Source: Synaphobranchus kaupii
Lineage: Eukaryota; Chordata; Actinopteri; Anguilliformes; Synaphobranchidae
DNA length: 64,000 nucleotides
Reading direction: 5' to 3'
Assembly: GCA_029718625.1 (NCBI GenBank)
Contig: CM056380.1
Location: forward strand, 16,309,683-16,373,682
Part shown: piece by piece, positions 45,016 to 58,439 of the stretch
How positions within the stretch are numbered: the stretch's first letter is position 1
Layout of the letters: every line of letters begins with the position of its first letter
The notes under the pieces: model-generated
Told to the model about the DNA's origin: nothing
Databases searched by the model: none
Seen by the model: the letters and a program-made list of their open reading frames with translations, nothing else
Translations under genes and position numbers: made by a program

Positions 45016-48000
45016 CTCTCCCCCCCCCCCCCCCCCCCTCTCTCTCTCGCCAGACATTAAGAGAAATGGAAAATGTCAAAGGTGGAGCAGTTTGCATATA
45101 GCATAAAGCATAAAGTGTGAAACAAACTTGCTAATTTAATAAAACCATTTATTTGCACGTGATTTTTCCATTTTTATTAAAATAAATTGACCTGTGCCAC
45201 AAATAATGGAGAGTGATAAATTTGCAATGCAACCAGTTCATATAAATCTGTCAAAAAAAAAAAACGGGTGTTCCTTCATAGTCGAACCTGTGAAGGTTCA
45301 ATTTGACACTCAAAGATTCCCGTTTGTTCTTTACACTGGCCGCAGAGTACAGACCAATGCTGTCTTGTAAAATAAGAACACCTGTTTTGTGTTTTAGCCT
45401 ACAATTTGCATTTGCACAAACATTTAGAACCATAAACTAATAAGGCTTCATCATTTAATCCGATTCTGCATACCTACGTAGATTGGAGGAATGAAATGCC
45501 AGAAGAGAGGTTTTGATTTGGTCAAAAGAGAGATAATCAGTTTTTAATCAAATCCGCCGTATGACCGACTGAGTGACTGAAAAAACTACAACAACAACAA
45601 AATCCGTCTTACTTCCATGACATAATAGCCAGCCAATCCGAATCGTCTCTCCCATAATCCCCTTGAACATTCGATGTTTAAATGGATTAAGTTCTTGAAT
45701 CACCCCACCGCCCCGTAGTTCATTCGCCGAGGGACATTCGCGTCTAGATCGTTAAGTTCTTGTAGTTCCCAGATATGGAATGACATATAACAGTAGTGTT
45801 GACTGTATTTTTTATTCTTCAACGGTTACTGCCATGTGATTTCAATAAGAATGAACTGCGAATGAACATTCGCAGTTCATTATCATAAAATAATAAGCAG
45901 TGGGTAAGTGTAATGCACGCGGTGTACACTGTTGCAATAACTGGGAACCTCTTTGCAGGTGTCATGCACACCTGAGTGTGTTGTATTAAATGTGTTACCA
46001 AACTATAAATACACTATTTCTCTGAATGTATTTACTCGTTTAACTTTATATTTTAACTAAATGTTCATTACTTGCCATCCAAGGCAACGTTGGATCGTCG
46101 AGTTCGTCGGACAGGCGACTTTGTCTCTTTCAGAACCACGGACAGCTCCACTCAAATGCATCATTCCACTCTGGAAATAACTTTATCATAAGGGCACCTT
46201 GATTTGTATGCGATGACTTCCTAACATATATAATAATAACATAGTGTAATATTGCTAAAAAAATTATAACAATAATTATATATAAATAATAACGGCAACA
46301 ATACAATTTTGTATTCATAATAATAACTAAATAATCAAGATAATTAACCCTCGTCGTATCACAATGTTCAAAGATAATTTAAATGGTCAGTTAATCCAGG
46401 CACCATATTGACCGGACGGAATCGATTCTGTCTTGTCTGCTTTATCAGAAGAGATTAAAGCCAGCCGAAAATCACCAAATTACAGGATTACGTGCTCCAA
46501 ACGTCATCATGGTTAATGGTCAGTATGTTTTTCTTCTTTTCATTAATGCAATAATGTATTACGCAGAACTCGTATGAACATTTTTTTACAGCGTTGCAAT
46601 GAAAAGAACAAGAAATCATGGCTATACACTCACTTTTTGTTTTCCTTATCTCCTTAAATCCCCCATTTCAATGCATCGTTTTGCATTCTCATCCTCAAAG
46701 GAGATTTTTTTTTTTCGTCCCTGGACCTCCTTTAGAGCCAACTGAGTGCGCTAATGGTTCTTGTTCCTGAATATCAGTTTACAGGCAGCCCGGGTCTATG
46801 CGGGTCAGCGCGAGAATTGAGATGCACTATCGATCATTCTGAAAGTATTCGCTGTGCTATCATTTAGCCGTGACACATGATGGTTATGCATAGACAAAAA
46901 CAATAAAACAACGTGGTTCCACAGCACTGAGACGCGGTTCAAAATTACAATAAAAGTTAATTCTGAATCACTAAAATCCTAAAAACTGAAGTTAAACACG
47001 TCTCGTGCAGATGAGCAAAATCCCCTTCAAACATAATCATCGCTCTTCCAGAGGCAAAGAAACAACCATATAAATCTCTACAACCTGATGGTCCCCCAAA
47101 AGTGTAAATTAACCTGTCTGTATTTAGCCAAAGTAATCTTCGTAGAAGCAGAGGCTCGTGGGTCGCTGAGCAGACAGGGAATGTTTAAGGTTTCCCTCAT
47201 CCTGTCACAGACTGTACTCAAAGACAAATGTTGATGGCTCTAACAAGCGAAACCCTACACCACTTAAGAAAATGGAACACCCGATCTATGGTTATCGATT
47301 TAATTGTGCTGAAAGGGGGGCCGGGGAGTTGCGTTGACGCTTCGATCGTCTGAAGTGATATCACAGCGCCCCCTGGCCGTCAGGAATATGCGTCTGTCTA
47401 AAATTAATAAAATGAATACTAAATGAATACGAAATGAATACTTATTCTTTCAGGCACGGGTGAAAGGGTCAGTATCCAGAAAATTAGTCCAAATTGCCCA
47501 GGGTGAAATTTCAGCAGAAGAAGGTGCAAAGCCGATTCGTACGCAGGTCACGTGTTTTAATACCGTATCGTTCATAGAATGATATACAGCGTTTATTGAT
47601 CCACACTTAAAGCAGTTCTTGGCACAACCATGAAAGTAATTTAGGACTTTCAGCATTTAAGCGTGCGTCATGCTCTCTGTGGCGCAGAGAGGACTGAAGT
47701 GTTTAACTGAACCTGTCTCTCAATAGCCTTAATTTAATGAGCATGTCATGAAAGTTTCAATAACCCTGATGTTCAATAACCCAAAAGCAGTATAACAGTT
47801 GATCAGAATCTAACTACTAACAACAACAACAACAAATAATAATAATAACAGTAATAATAATAATCATCATGGCACCATAAGTAATTTCAAGGGTACAACA
47901 TGTACGGGCTAAAAATAGATGAATGGCTGGATTTTATCTTTAATTTCTCATAAAAATATGGAAAAATTAAATAAGGAGCCAAATGCGTCCCGGACTGAGG

Positions 48001-49366
48001 AAAACAGCTGCCACGCGCACCGGGCTTCCATCTGACTGCCGCGTTCTAACACTATGCAGCATATCACTGCTACACAAAATTACATCGCGTGCCTGAACTT
48101 AGACGCATGAAAAGCGGACACAAATCGTGCTTACGTTGCGGTCGACGCAAGAAACAGAGGGTAACATTTGCTCTGTAAAATCTCAAGAAATGTGCACAAT
48201 CAACCACTGTTACTAGCTATACCTGTTTACACGGCATTTAGCGATATCGGTGAACATCCGTAGGCTACACGCAATTTACAGCACTAGTCCCTGAAACTAC
48301 ACACGCCCGGATACTTTCGGGATGTGAGCTGAATTTGATCCATCCATGTAGGCTACATTTATATAACATGCTGAAATAATTACTGAAATGTGCATAATCG
48401 CATCCTCAGTGAGAGGAGAGACACAAATAACCTTTTTTCATCAATTAGGCTAGATGTCATACAGTGACCATTTTGGCGTCGCGTACAAAATAACATATAG
48501 AGCTGCTTTGCTTAATCGGTCAAATAATTTTCTACGCAACTAAATTGTAATGGACATAACCCAGTGTCGTACCTTTCTTGCAGGCAGTTATCGCACCGTG
48601 GGCTGAAGAGAGGTAGCGTCTGTGAACGGGTCCGAATGGTGACAAAGAACGGCCCAGATTTTAATTATTTTCGCCTCTGACTCGCTGACTCGGTTGTGTT
48701 AGCAGTGAACGTCCGTGCATGCAGGGTCGCTACGTCAATACGAGTCCCATCTGGCTAATTGTGATATCAATACAAATCTGGGAGTCATGAACGGGTGGAA
48801 GAGAGGGGGGAGAGAGCTGTCTCTGCACCTAGTGCTGAATCAAATTCACCAATTTCCATGCGGTTTGTTTCGCATTCACCGTCCTTTATAAGTTAAACGG
48901 AGTTTATTAATCATTTTCATGAAACCATCAATAAAAGTCGTGTTTTGTGCCGTTTTAATATTTTTCTTTGGCGAAGACATTTTCTTTCGCCCCCTCGTTT
49001 ATCCTGTGCCCAGATTCACGTGAGCGAATCCGCAGTCGCATTCTGAACCAATGAGAAGACAGAACCAATGTGTATCCTCTAAGCAACGCGATAGCAGCAG
49101 AGCACTTTTTAAAAATATACCACATTAGTGCATGCTTCTGGGACCTCACCGGGATCTTAGCGTTCTTGCATGTAAACATAATATAGTTTCATGAAATGTA
49201 CACAATTATATGACATGCAATTACATACAGTATATTAAATAATTAGTCATTTAAATTGTGTTATGATTCCCAACATCCATTATCCGTCGTGTGTGTGTAT
49301 CAATCAATCAATCAATCAATATTTGTTTTGTTTACCACTTTTTACAAACAAGTTGTCACGCAACAC
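44111..49366. other. Gene-free interval
   Basis: Mostly AT-rich. Contains (TG)n at 44866-44902, (CT)n with a C run at 44984-45050, short (TAA)n/(CAA)n tracts near 47820-47870, a CTCF-like site in reverse (47366-47376) and ordered non-repetitive stretches (44620-44760, 48590-48880). No exon chain or RNA gene recognised. Confidence 0.5.
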
Positions 49367-49784
49367 TTAAAGGTTGTATCAGCGATTTTGGGTGGAAACA
49401 TAAATGATCACATTCATCTGATTTTTCCTCACGATCCGCTAGCTGCCCGCCCCATAAGCAGGCCGTCAAAAAACCGCGTCTCTGTAGGCAGCCTATGCTC
49501 CGAGATCGTACACAAAAACAAATGGTACTACCAACCACTCAAAACCAAAATAAACAGTATTCCAACCAATCACAATGATCTGCACAAACGCTAATACTCT
49601 TATCTCGCTGAAATCTTGACGGATTTACAAACGGTTTGGTTTCTTACAAACGTTATTAACGTGGTTATAATTCTGGATGCTTGAACACTATTTTTTAAAA
49701 CATAACATAATTATTCACAAGTATGTTTGTTTGGGATTTCGCTTCAGAAGTGACGTCACCCAAAATCGCTGATACAACCTTTAA
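49367..49784. mobile_element. TTAA-flanked MITE
   Basis: Termini ttaaaggttgtatcagcg and its reverse complement, with at least 28 bp of perfect inverted repeat (through attttgggtg), TTAA at both edges, 418 bp overall. No ORF of note. A different family from 21528-22228 but the same target preference. Confidence 0.92.
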
Positions 49785-49949
49785 CAGTGACAATTTCACA
49801 GAGGAAATACAAAAACACAGAGAGAAAATTGGGAAACACTGGAAAAATATTCCCCTTTGTAGCCCAATGTTATAAAATAGGAGAATCCGAGACACACACA
49901 TATTTTGGAAATTACATTATTAGCAGGGACTGAAAAGGATGCATTGACT

Positions 49950-50640
49950 TCTTCTGGACCTCAGACATGTTGGATTACAGGAATGTAGTAACACAGGCCC
50001 ATCTCCTGCTGTTGGACCTCAGACATGTGGGATTACAGGAATATAGTAACACAGGCCCATCTCCTCCTGCGGTTGGACCTCAGACATGTGGGATTACAGG
50101 AATATAGTAACACAGGCCCATCTCCTCCTGCTGTTGGACCTCAGACATGTTGGATTACAGGAATATAGTAACACAGGCCCATCTCCTCCTTCTGTTGGAC
50201 CTCAGACATGTGGGATTACAGGAAAATAATAACACAGGCCCGTCTCCTCCTTCTGTTGGACCTCAGACATGTGGGATTACAGGAAAATAATAACACAGGC
50301 CCATCCCCACCTGCTGTTGGACCTCAGACATGTGGGATTACAGGAAAATAATAACACAGGTCCATCTCCTCCGGCTGTTGGACCTCAGACATGTGGGATT
50401 ACAGGAAAATAATAACACAGGCCCATCTTCTCCTGCTGTTGGACCTCAGACATGTGGGATTACAGAAATATAGTAACACAGGCCCATCTCTTACTGCTGT
50501 TGGACCTCAGACATGTGGGATTACAGAAATATAGTAACACAGGCCCATCTCTTACTGCTGTTGGACGTCAGACATGTGGGATTACAGAAAAATCGTAACA
50601 CAGGTCCATCTCCTCCTGCTGTTGGACCTCAGGCATTGAC
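49950..50640. repeat. ~61-bp minisatellite
   Basis: About 12 units with ttggacctcagacatgtggg, attacaggaatatagtaac and acaggcccatctcctcctgc. Variants cluster (aaaataataac in the middle, gaaatatagtaac late), suggesting local homogenisation. Confidence 0.95.
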
Positions 50641-50667
50641 TGCTCCATCCTTCTCATCTTTTTAAGG

Positions 50668-50939
50668 CTGGGTGGGCAATTCCATTCTTGCAGGGCCGCT
50701 GGGTATGCAGGTTTTAATTGTCGCCAGTTATACACTGGGCAAATTTTCTGAATATATTTATGCTGGTTGAAATGTAGATTATGTAATTGCAGTAAGATAT
50801 TTGGATGCAGGAACTTCAGCTGTCATCCCTGAATTTATCAAGAAATGTGGCTAAAATATCAATTACAAAATGATTTGGCGAATTAAATTATTAAGAGCAG
50901 GAATCCAGAAACAGATACAGCCCTCCTTGCCCACCCCTG
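50668..50939. mobile_element. Short hAT-type MITE with 8-bp target duplication
   Basis: Begins ctgggtgggcaattcc and ends ccttgcccacccctg, imperfect inverted termini of the CAGGGGTGGGCAA type. Both sides carry ttttaagg (50660-50667, 50940-50947). 272 bp, no ORF. Confidence 0.85.
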
Positions 50940-51477
50940 TTTTAAGGAGTTAAACTGCAGCCATCATCACAAACTGGGCCTGGAATATCCGGTCCTCCGA
51001 ACACTAACGTCTTATACCTCCTGGGTACCAACAAAAGTGCTTATTGTCTAGATAGGGACTGATGACTCAAATCATGTGACTCACAGTGTGCTACAGACAT
51101 AAATTATTAGTAATGGCTCATACCATACACACTTTGTAATGATTCAGGTGGGTCTATTTGTGATTGTGCGTGGGAGGCGAGACCGTCGGCCTTCACATAA
51201 TGACCCTCGTCTGAAAGGGTGCGGGATGCTGTCAGATGTTCATCTCTAACATTAGAACCGTCAAACTCCTAATAGCTAATGGCTAGTGTCAAAACCGAGT
51301 CCAGCAATGCCACAAAATGTGTTTCATAACCACCACTTATTTCATTGAACATCAAACTTTTACTGATAGGCACACCTTTGAACTCTAATACTTTGCATAT
51401 ATTGATTATAAACTGACTGTCTGAGCTTTCTAGGTGATATGGCACCTTTGCAGTCCCGAGAGTAACACTGATGTTCT

Positions 51478-51540
51478 CCATTTTTGTGAAAAGCTCTGGA
51501 TAAGAGCGTCCGCTAAGTGAATGTAATGTAATGTAATTGT
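51478..51540 (+). mobile_element. SINE tail fragment
   Basis: gctctggataagagcgtccg followed by aatgtaatgtaatgtaatt is the 3' tail of the SINE family at 1377 and 32136; the head is absent. Confidence 0.75.
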
Positions 51541-51744
51541 CAATTGACCTGATATTAACGTGCAGAGACAAAGGAATGACTTTTGAAGCGGTAATGTTAA
51601 GGTTTTTACCAGGGGCCTCTGTGGAGGGGGGTGTGTGTGACAGTGTTCTGGCCTAGTCAGGCCACCATAAGCATGCCATTCCAAGAAACATGATACAATA
51701 AATTTTAGGAAATTGTGGATTTTACATTAAATAAATTGTATTTT

Positions 51745-51969
51745 TTAACCCTTTAATGGCCAGCTCAGCCGTTTGGTAGAGCACATTTTGAGTCTGTGAT
51801 ATCTTGTTGAAAAATATGTTGGACTTAACTCCACCTGATGGATCTCTACCACTTGGTTTATGTGGTAGAGATGGCTCAATCAGGTGAAGTTAAGTCCAAC
51901 ATATTTTTCAACAAGATATCAAAACTTAAAATGTGCTCTACCAAACTGAGCTGGCCATTAAAGGGTTAA
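51745..51969. mobile_element. piggyBac-like MITE, near-perfect palindrome
   Basis: TTAA, then ccctttaatggccagctcag, with the mirrored end ctgagctggccattaaaggg and TTAA. The arms stay complementary nearly to the centre (gttggacttaactccacctg against caggtgaagttaagtccaac). CCC termini next to TTAA fit piggyBac. 225 bp. Confidence 0.88.
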
Positions 51970-52562
51970 AATAATTATTCTTGGTCTATTCTTTAATCTC
52001 AAACTGAAATCAAACAGCCCAGGTAGTTCCTTTCCTTTATTCCTTTAAAAAATATCACCTTATTATTTATTACTATTCAGCCGTTCCAAATTGGAAATAG
52101 TGGATAGATCAGCTGTCGTGACAACTTCAGGCCACTAGGGGGCAACAAATAGTAACTTGATTTTTTTTAAATTTTTTATAATGGAATGCCAAAGATACTG
52201 AAGGAGACAGCCCAGGAGGCTGAGGTAAGTGACTGGTAGTGGCACAATGTGATGTGTAATGAGCCACCCTGACACTTCTCCACTGGGAGCAGGCAGCATG
52301 TGTTTAAGAGGCTTTTCTGGGTAATTATTTCCATTTTTGTATACTTAAAAAAAAACTTTTGCCGGTACGATGATAATGCAGTAAAATGACCATACAATCT
52401 GTCTTGTTTAAGCTCATAACAACTATGAGAAAGAATTGCTGGAACTGTAAGCATGTGTAACAAACCAAAACCGTAATAACTGATCTTATCATGGAATCGT
52501 CCTTTGATTCCGCATATTTTACCTTGTCCCACCTGTTTCCCTAATCATTGTTCAACTCTTAA

Positions 52563-52680
52563 CTATTGAGATACGTCTGAAAGTAATCACGCTATTGAGA
52601 TACGTCTGAAAGTAATCACGCTATTGAGATACGTCTGAAAGTAAACACGCCATTGAGATACGTCTGAAAGTAAACACGCT
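52563..52680. repeat. 29-bp tandem repeat, four copies
   Basis: Unit attgagatacgtctgaaagt plus aatcacgct; the later copies have aaacacgc. Confidence 0.95.
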
Positions 52681-53639
52681 ATTGTGTGTCTCGTTTCAAA
52701 CGAGAAATTAACTGCATTATGATCACCTGAGGAGACTGTTGAAAATGTTGAATAAAATGGTGAACTACTGCTGGCAGCAGTTGACGGGTTGCCCGACACC
52801 CATGACAGGCCATGACTGATCTCTGGTAAGGGACCTTAGATTTCTTAACACACTAGGACTAAATCACTCTTATCCCCATTGATTTTATTACTACCTGCCT
52901 GCCTGTCATTCTCAACCTCCCTCGGCAGAAACGCTACCCTCTAAAGCTGCTTTTACAAACCGTTACAAGGCTCTTTGATTCTTTAATCGTAGTTTTTTTG
53001 TTGTATTATTGAGTGTATGTTAAATGAACTGGACTCTGATCCCCAGAGATGTAAAATCCAGGGGTCAGAAAGTAAAAGTCCTGCCATATGTTTCTTCCAC
53101 ACATGAACTCACACAGTTGATTTCACTACTTACTTCTGCCTCCTGGCTGAAGAATTGTGCTAATTAGCAAATCCAGGTGATTGGAACAAAATACTGGGGA
53201 GGACTTTTTACTTTCTGAACCCGGGTTTTACACCTCTGCTGATCCACTCAGTTAACACAATCTGTCTCAAACCTTGGCCATCTCTCAATATCTGCATACC
53301 CTTACATTCATATAACAGAAAGAACGCATGTGAATTAAAAATACATATGAATTAAGTTCAACTCCACAAATTCACCTGCCCCAGATTTTGAGAATCTCAT
53401 AAAGGTCTAGTATAAATGTAGGCATGGCAGTTTTGCATGTATTTTTGCTTTAGCATGTATTTTATAAATGTCTGGTGAATGTGGCACTGTGCTAATGACT
53501 CTACGAACATGAAATGTACATAATTATATAATTATATAATATGCAATTACAGAAATGACATAATTACTAATTAAATTTGTGTGTCACTACTTCCAACAAT
53601 CATTGTATACATTTGTATTATGTATCCATGTTTCTGTGT
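52681..53639. other. Gene-free AT-rich interval
   Basis: Non-repetitive AT-rich sequence; no exon, RNA gene or mobile element recognised on either strand. Confidence 0.4.
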
Positions 53640-53644
53640 ATGTA

Positions 53645-54245
53645 CAAACCCCAATTCCAAAAAGTTGGGACAGTACGTAAAATGTACACAAAAGCAGAAA
53701 GCAGTGATTTGTAAATTATCTTTTACATATATTTAATTGAAAACAGTACAAAAAAAAAAGAATGTTGTACCTTATCAACTTTATTGACGCAAATTCCGAA
53801 TTTGATGCCTGCAACACATTCCAAGAAAGTTGGGACAAGGGCAAAAAAAGACTGGGAAGTTCAAAAAACACCTGCTATCATGCTATCATGACTGGGTATA
53901 AAAGGATATCTTATTTTCAGGTACTCTTACAAGCGATAATATAACCTCTCTGCATTTTAATGGATCTCTATGGGAATTGGGGGGGTGGGACTAGATTAAG
54001 CTGTAAATTACACGGGAATAGTATGGAACCCATGGTTGGCTAAATGGCTGTAAGTCATTAAGGATCTGAGGTGTCAAACCAGGCTCAAACCATCACTCTG
54101 CTGCCAGATCTGCAGTAGATATGGATGGATCACTTTAAGGGTTGTTTCTCTTGACTAATTTTCCTATTGAACTCTATGGAAAAATTAGTCAGGAGAAACA
54201 ACCCTTCAAGTGATCCATCCATATCTACTTTGTCAAAAAGCTATT
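53645..54245. mobile_element. Fish interspersed repeat plus 150-bp palindrome
   Basis: 53645-53900 begins caaaccccaattccaaaaag and holds aaagttgggacaagggcaa, strings I associate with a common dispersed fish repeat. 53905-54070 is shared with 60575-60730 (about 85% by eye). 54110-54235 is a hairpin in which gtagatatggatggatcact faces agtgatccatccatatctac. Confidence 0.65.
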
Positions 54246-54941
54246 GAGTGGGCGACTTTTTCTCACAAATGGGGGCACTTATAATACCAGGATGAACCCC
54301 TTATTTCTGGAGTTTTGTTGAGGGAATTCAGGAGCACACTCATCCACAGAACTGTACACTCATCCGACAACTTTGGGAATTAAACTGGAAGTAAAAACTA
54401 CAACTTGTAGTACAAGAACAGGACATATTACAAACTACTCTCTTTTCATTTTTGTTAATTCTATCTTCATTCATAACCTACACTTTGTAACCATCGTCAT
54501 GTGTAAACTGATTGATATTCTCAATAAAAAAACGACTTCCTCACTAGTTTGGAAAGAGTTTTGCAGGATTTCTTTCGCACACTGCTTGCAAAGTGAGGGG
54601 ACAGGGCACATAGTGGACAGGGGTCAGGGGGGCAGGGAACAGTGGTCGTATTCAGTCACGGCCCTATACCCTGCAAGGAACTGAGGAATGAACACCAAGT
54701 AAAAACGACGCGTAATTCATGAGTTTGTTTCCATGATGATGAGCTGTGCAAGGAGCCAGCTAAGGTTACTAGCTAGCACCACAGAGGGATGGATAAAAAG
54801 GTGGGGAAAAAGATTTGGAGAGGGATGAAATTGGTATAGTGATAAGGAGAGCGGGGAAAAAATAAACACTAGCGAACTAACTATTGCAAATCTCAATAGC
54901 CAAATGCTGATAACTATTCTCAAGGACAAACAAAACATTGT

Positions 54942-56780
54942 GCCCTATCTTACACCCGGCGCAAAGCGGCGCTAACCCAAACGCAAGTGTCTTTGCTATC
55001 TTACACCCGGCGCTAGGTTCATTATAATGCCTAACGCTTACGTCCTTTAACTACCATGTATTCTTGCGCCCGTTGCAAGTGAACTGGGCGTGTTGGTCTT
55101 AAGATGAGGAGTGGCCAGGATTATTTTTGGCGTATTGCTATCTTGAGCCAGCAGAAAGCGCTTGCGCTAGAACCACCACAAACCTGGTCTAAAGTCATGT
55201 CGCAGTTGTTTACATGTTATTTTAATGGCGCATATAAGTGTGTCTACATAGGCCTGTGCACAACGCGTGTACCCTCCTGTCTGTTACACACAGGGGCGCG
55301 CACAAGCATGACTAAAATATCAAGATCACAATGTGAAATATTATTGTGTAGGCTATATCAAAAAATGCATAATAATAAAAGGGTCCATAGGTCCACATAG
55401 CTTACCTTTCCCTCAGCGAAGGGGAATGCCTTAAATTGCTTTCAGCCCACTCCATCAACATCCAGGTGATTTGTGATAGTACGGGACAATGGCTATCCAT
55501 TAAAAAGGAGCTGATAACACCTATATCAAGCCTAATGCGCAAATTGTCATTTACACCTAATGCGTGAATTGTCATTCAATGGAAAACTCGCACACTGCAA
55601 TAGACGGACATTTCAGTTCTGAGAATGCGCTTCAGATGTCATTACAATACAGCTCTGTTTATCTAGGAATACAACCTGTAAGTAAATAGAATGGTTTGTG
55701 ACTGAAAAAAGTTCAAAACCTTGTCCAGTGAATATTGCATTTATTGTTTTTCAAATAGCCTAGGCTACAGCGGATTCGCTGTGCATAAGGTTTTTTTCGA
55801 TAGCCTATGGTTAAAAAACGGAGATAAATGTCACCATGTTAACTAAATTGTAACCTTAGCTATTCTTCGTCCTTCATATTTTTTAAATTACAGTGACCAG
55901 GTTTTAAAGAGAACTAAGCTCGTCGTTTGCAGCACGTTACACAATTAATTCACAATAAATTTTAACGCCATTCTCTGCATGTTCTCTGTTTCCCCTGCTA
56001 TAAGTCGCACGTTTCATGGTCTTCCTGGGAGAGTAGATTGTTTTAAAGCATTATGCTACGAGTAAAACAGGTTGGTCACATTTCCATAAACAGGACATTA
56101 TTAAACAAGGGGAAATATGCGTGAACCTATGGGTTGCCAACATGACAGATTTATTGTATTTAGTGTCATCATTAAGGCAAAATAACGTTATTTATGTTAT
56201 TAATCAAAATTAGAATGCAGATAGCCTAATGAACTTCGGATGAAGCTTGAACATGAGTTCATTGCATAATCAAATGAAATTCGTTAAACAAGCTGGCTAA
56301 TTTGGCGTTTTCTAAGGTGAGACGGAAGCAATTGGTCGCTTATTCTCAGCTGTTGCAGGTGCTTTTAACAAAATTTAACCGCATATATTTTGTAAACAGC
56401 ACTGTCAGGAATTATTGGGAACTCATAATGGTTAGCCCGAATAATATTGATCATAGGATACTATTGATCCATATAGCCTATTCCTTGATCGCACTAAACA
56501 CGCACGAGCATGTCTGTTTCGCCATCATAAGCAATCCGCCAAGGTGGAAAAGCAGGCTTTTAAAGGGAATGGGATATAACATTTTGATTGGTTTATTGCA
56601 TGTCACGCCCAAGACACACCTATAATTAATGAAGAGACTAGGTTCAGCCCAGTTGCACCCTGCGCCGTGCTTAGCGCCCAAAAAACATGCCGCTAAAATA
56701 GCAAAAGTGGACTTGGACACGCCCTAAATTGACTTAGCGCCATGTGCTTAGACCAAGCGCCAAGATCGCCAAGATAGGGC
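54942..56780. mobile_element. Non-autonomous DNA transposon, ~1.84 kb
   Basis: Outer ends gccctatctt and aagatagggc are inverted, and both flanks carry cattgtg-like sequence (54936 and 56782), consistent with a short target duplication. The subterminal regions are rich in GCGC/CGCC words (cccggcgcaaagcggcgc, agcgccaagatcgccaag) as in a widespread fish repeat family. No transposase ORF. The superfamily is uncertain. Confidence 0.7.
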
Positions 56781-56946
56781 CCATTGTGTTTCGCTCAGAT
56801 TTCTTAGCGGAACAGGACAGTTTTATTTGCCTCAAACTATGGGAGGAGTTATGTAATGAGATCAGAGTATGTATTGGTTGAGGTCTCAAGTCCATGTCAA
56901 CTTGGACCCATTTTCTACTCCACCTTTTTTTCAGCACACAGGAATA

Positions 56947-56997
56947 AATAGATATAGATATAGATATAGATATAGATATAGATATAGATATAGATAG
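56947..56997. repeat. (ATAGAT)n microsatellite
   Basis: Eight perfect hexanucleotide units. Confidence 0.97.
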
Positions 56998-57383
56998 ACT
57001 GAATGAGATTGCAATGGAATTGATTCCTCACGCTTTATTGGTGCTCAATACATACCTTAGTGGCCATAAATAACATGGGCATAAGCTTATCACTTCAGAC
57101 CCAAGAAACCAGGTGAGGTGAGTTAATTGTCCAATGGAAAGGAAATATTGAAGATGAGCCAGAGTTGATGGACTGGAGCCTCGTTTACCCCTGTCCCCTG
57201 TGTATTCTGTGCTCAAAGACTATGACTGTGAGTATGATTTGTATTGTGGTTTCACGTTGGCGTAAGTTACATGTCCTGCTTTATCGATGCTGCACTTACA
57301 CTCGCTGGTCTGGAAATGTTGTTAGCTATAGGTCTGGTCCTGTGTCAGGGACGAAGTGGTCGACGGATCCGGGCAACAGGACT

Positions 57384-57568
57384 GGGGCCTATTCAACGGG
57401 AAGAGCAGAGCACTCCGTTACGTTTCCATTGTTCCGTCTCTCGAACAGGAAGTTCACTCCGAACGGTCTGCTAGATTTCGCAGCACCGCTCCTCGGAGGC
57501 GCTTCCTGTTCAACAACAGACGGAATGTTTGAAACGCTAAAGAATGTTCCGCCTGTTGAATAAGCCCC
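57384..57568. mobile_element. Short palindromic MITE
   Basis: ggggcctattcaacggg at the left faces cctgttgaataagcccc at the right, and the complementarity continues (ctcgaacaggaag against cttcctgttcaac). 185 bp with a short central loop. No clear target duplication, so the superfamily is open. Confidence 0.75.
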
Positions 57569-57974
57569 ACGGCTACATTCAGGGTGCAAACCACTTAGCG
57601 GCATTTTGCTATGGTTCACCTTGAACACTACATTCTGCAGCAGTCTTTCATACACATTCGCTCCCATTCAATGGGGAGTGCCAGGGCTGTAGCCAGAAGC
57701 AGTGAATGACGTGCTTATGTGTCACGCTGTACACAGTCACCCAATCAGGAACCACGGTAAAAGTGCTCTGCAACTGCACTTTGAGTACAGGCGGTTTGCA
57801 GTGTTTTTTTATTGATTATTTTGAGTGCAGACCTATGCCTGTTGCATTATGGGAGTTTTAATGTGCTTCTAGTTTGGTGTTTTTGTGGTCTGACCTGGAT
57901 TGGTGATCTTACCTGTGAGAGCTGACCTAAGCTTGTGAGCTGGCCACCCTTTTTGCTCTGCTCTGTCTTGTGCT

Positions 57975-57985
57975 GTGTGTTTGTA

Positions 57986-58025
<40 letters not shown>

Positions 58026-58139
58026 TATGTTTGTGTGTGTGTGTGTGTGTGTGTGTGCATATGTGTGTGTGTGTGTGTGTGTGTGTGTTTGTATGTTTGT
58101 GTGTGTGTGTGCATATGTGTGTGTGTGTGTGTGTTTGTA

Positions 58140-58213
<74 letters not shown>

Positions 58214-58435
58214 TATGTATGTGTGTGTGTGTGTGTGCGTGTGTGTGTTTGTATGTTTGTGTGTGTGTGTGCATATGTGTGTGTATGTGTGTGTGTGTGT
58301 GTGTATATGTGTCTGTGTATTTGCGTGCATATGTATGTGTGGGTGTGTATGTGTGCATGTGTGTGTGTGTACATATGTATGTGCATGTGTGTGTCTGCAT
58401 AGGTGTGTGTATGGGTGTATATGTATGTCTGCTTG
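57975..58435. repeat. (TG)n array with TTTGTATG and GCATATG variants
   Basis: About 460 bp of imperfect TG repeat. All frames are open on both strands (Cys/Val and His/Thr ORFs), none of them genes. Confidence 0.98.
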
Positions 58436-58439
58436 AGTG

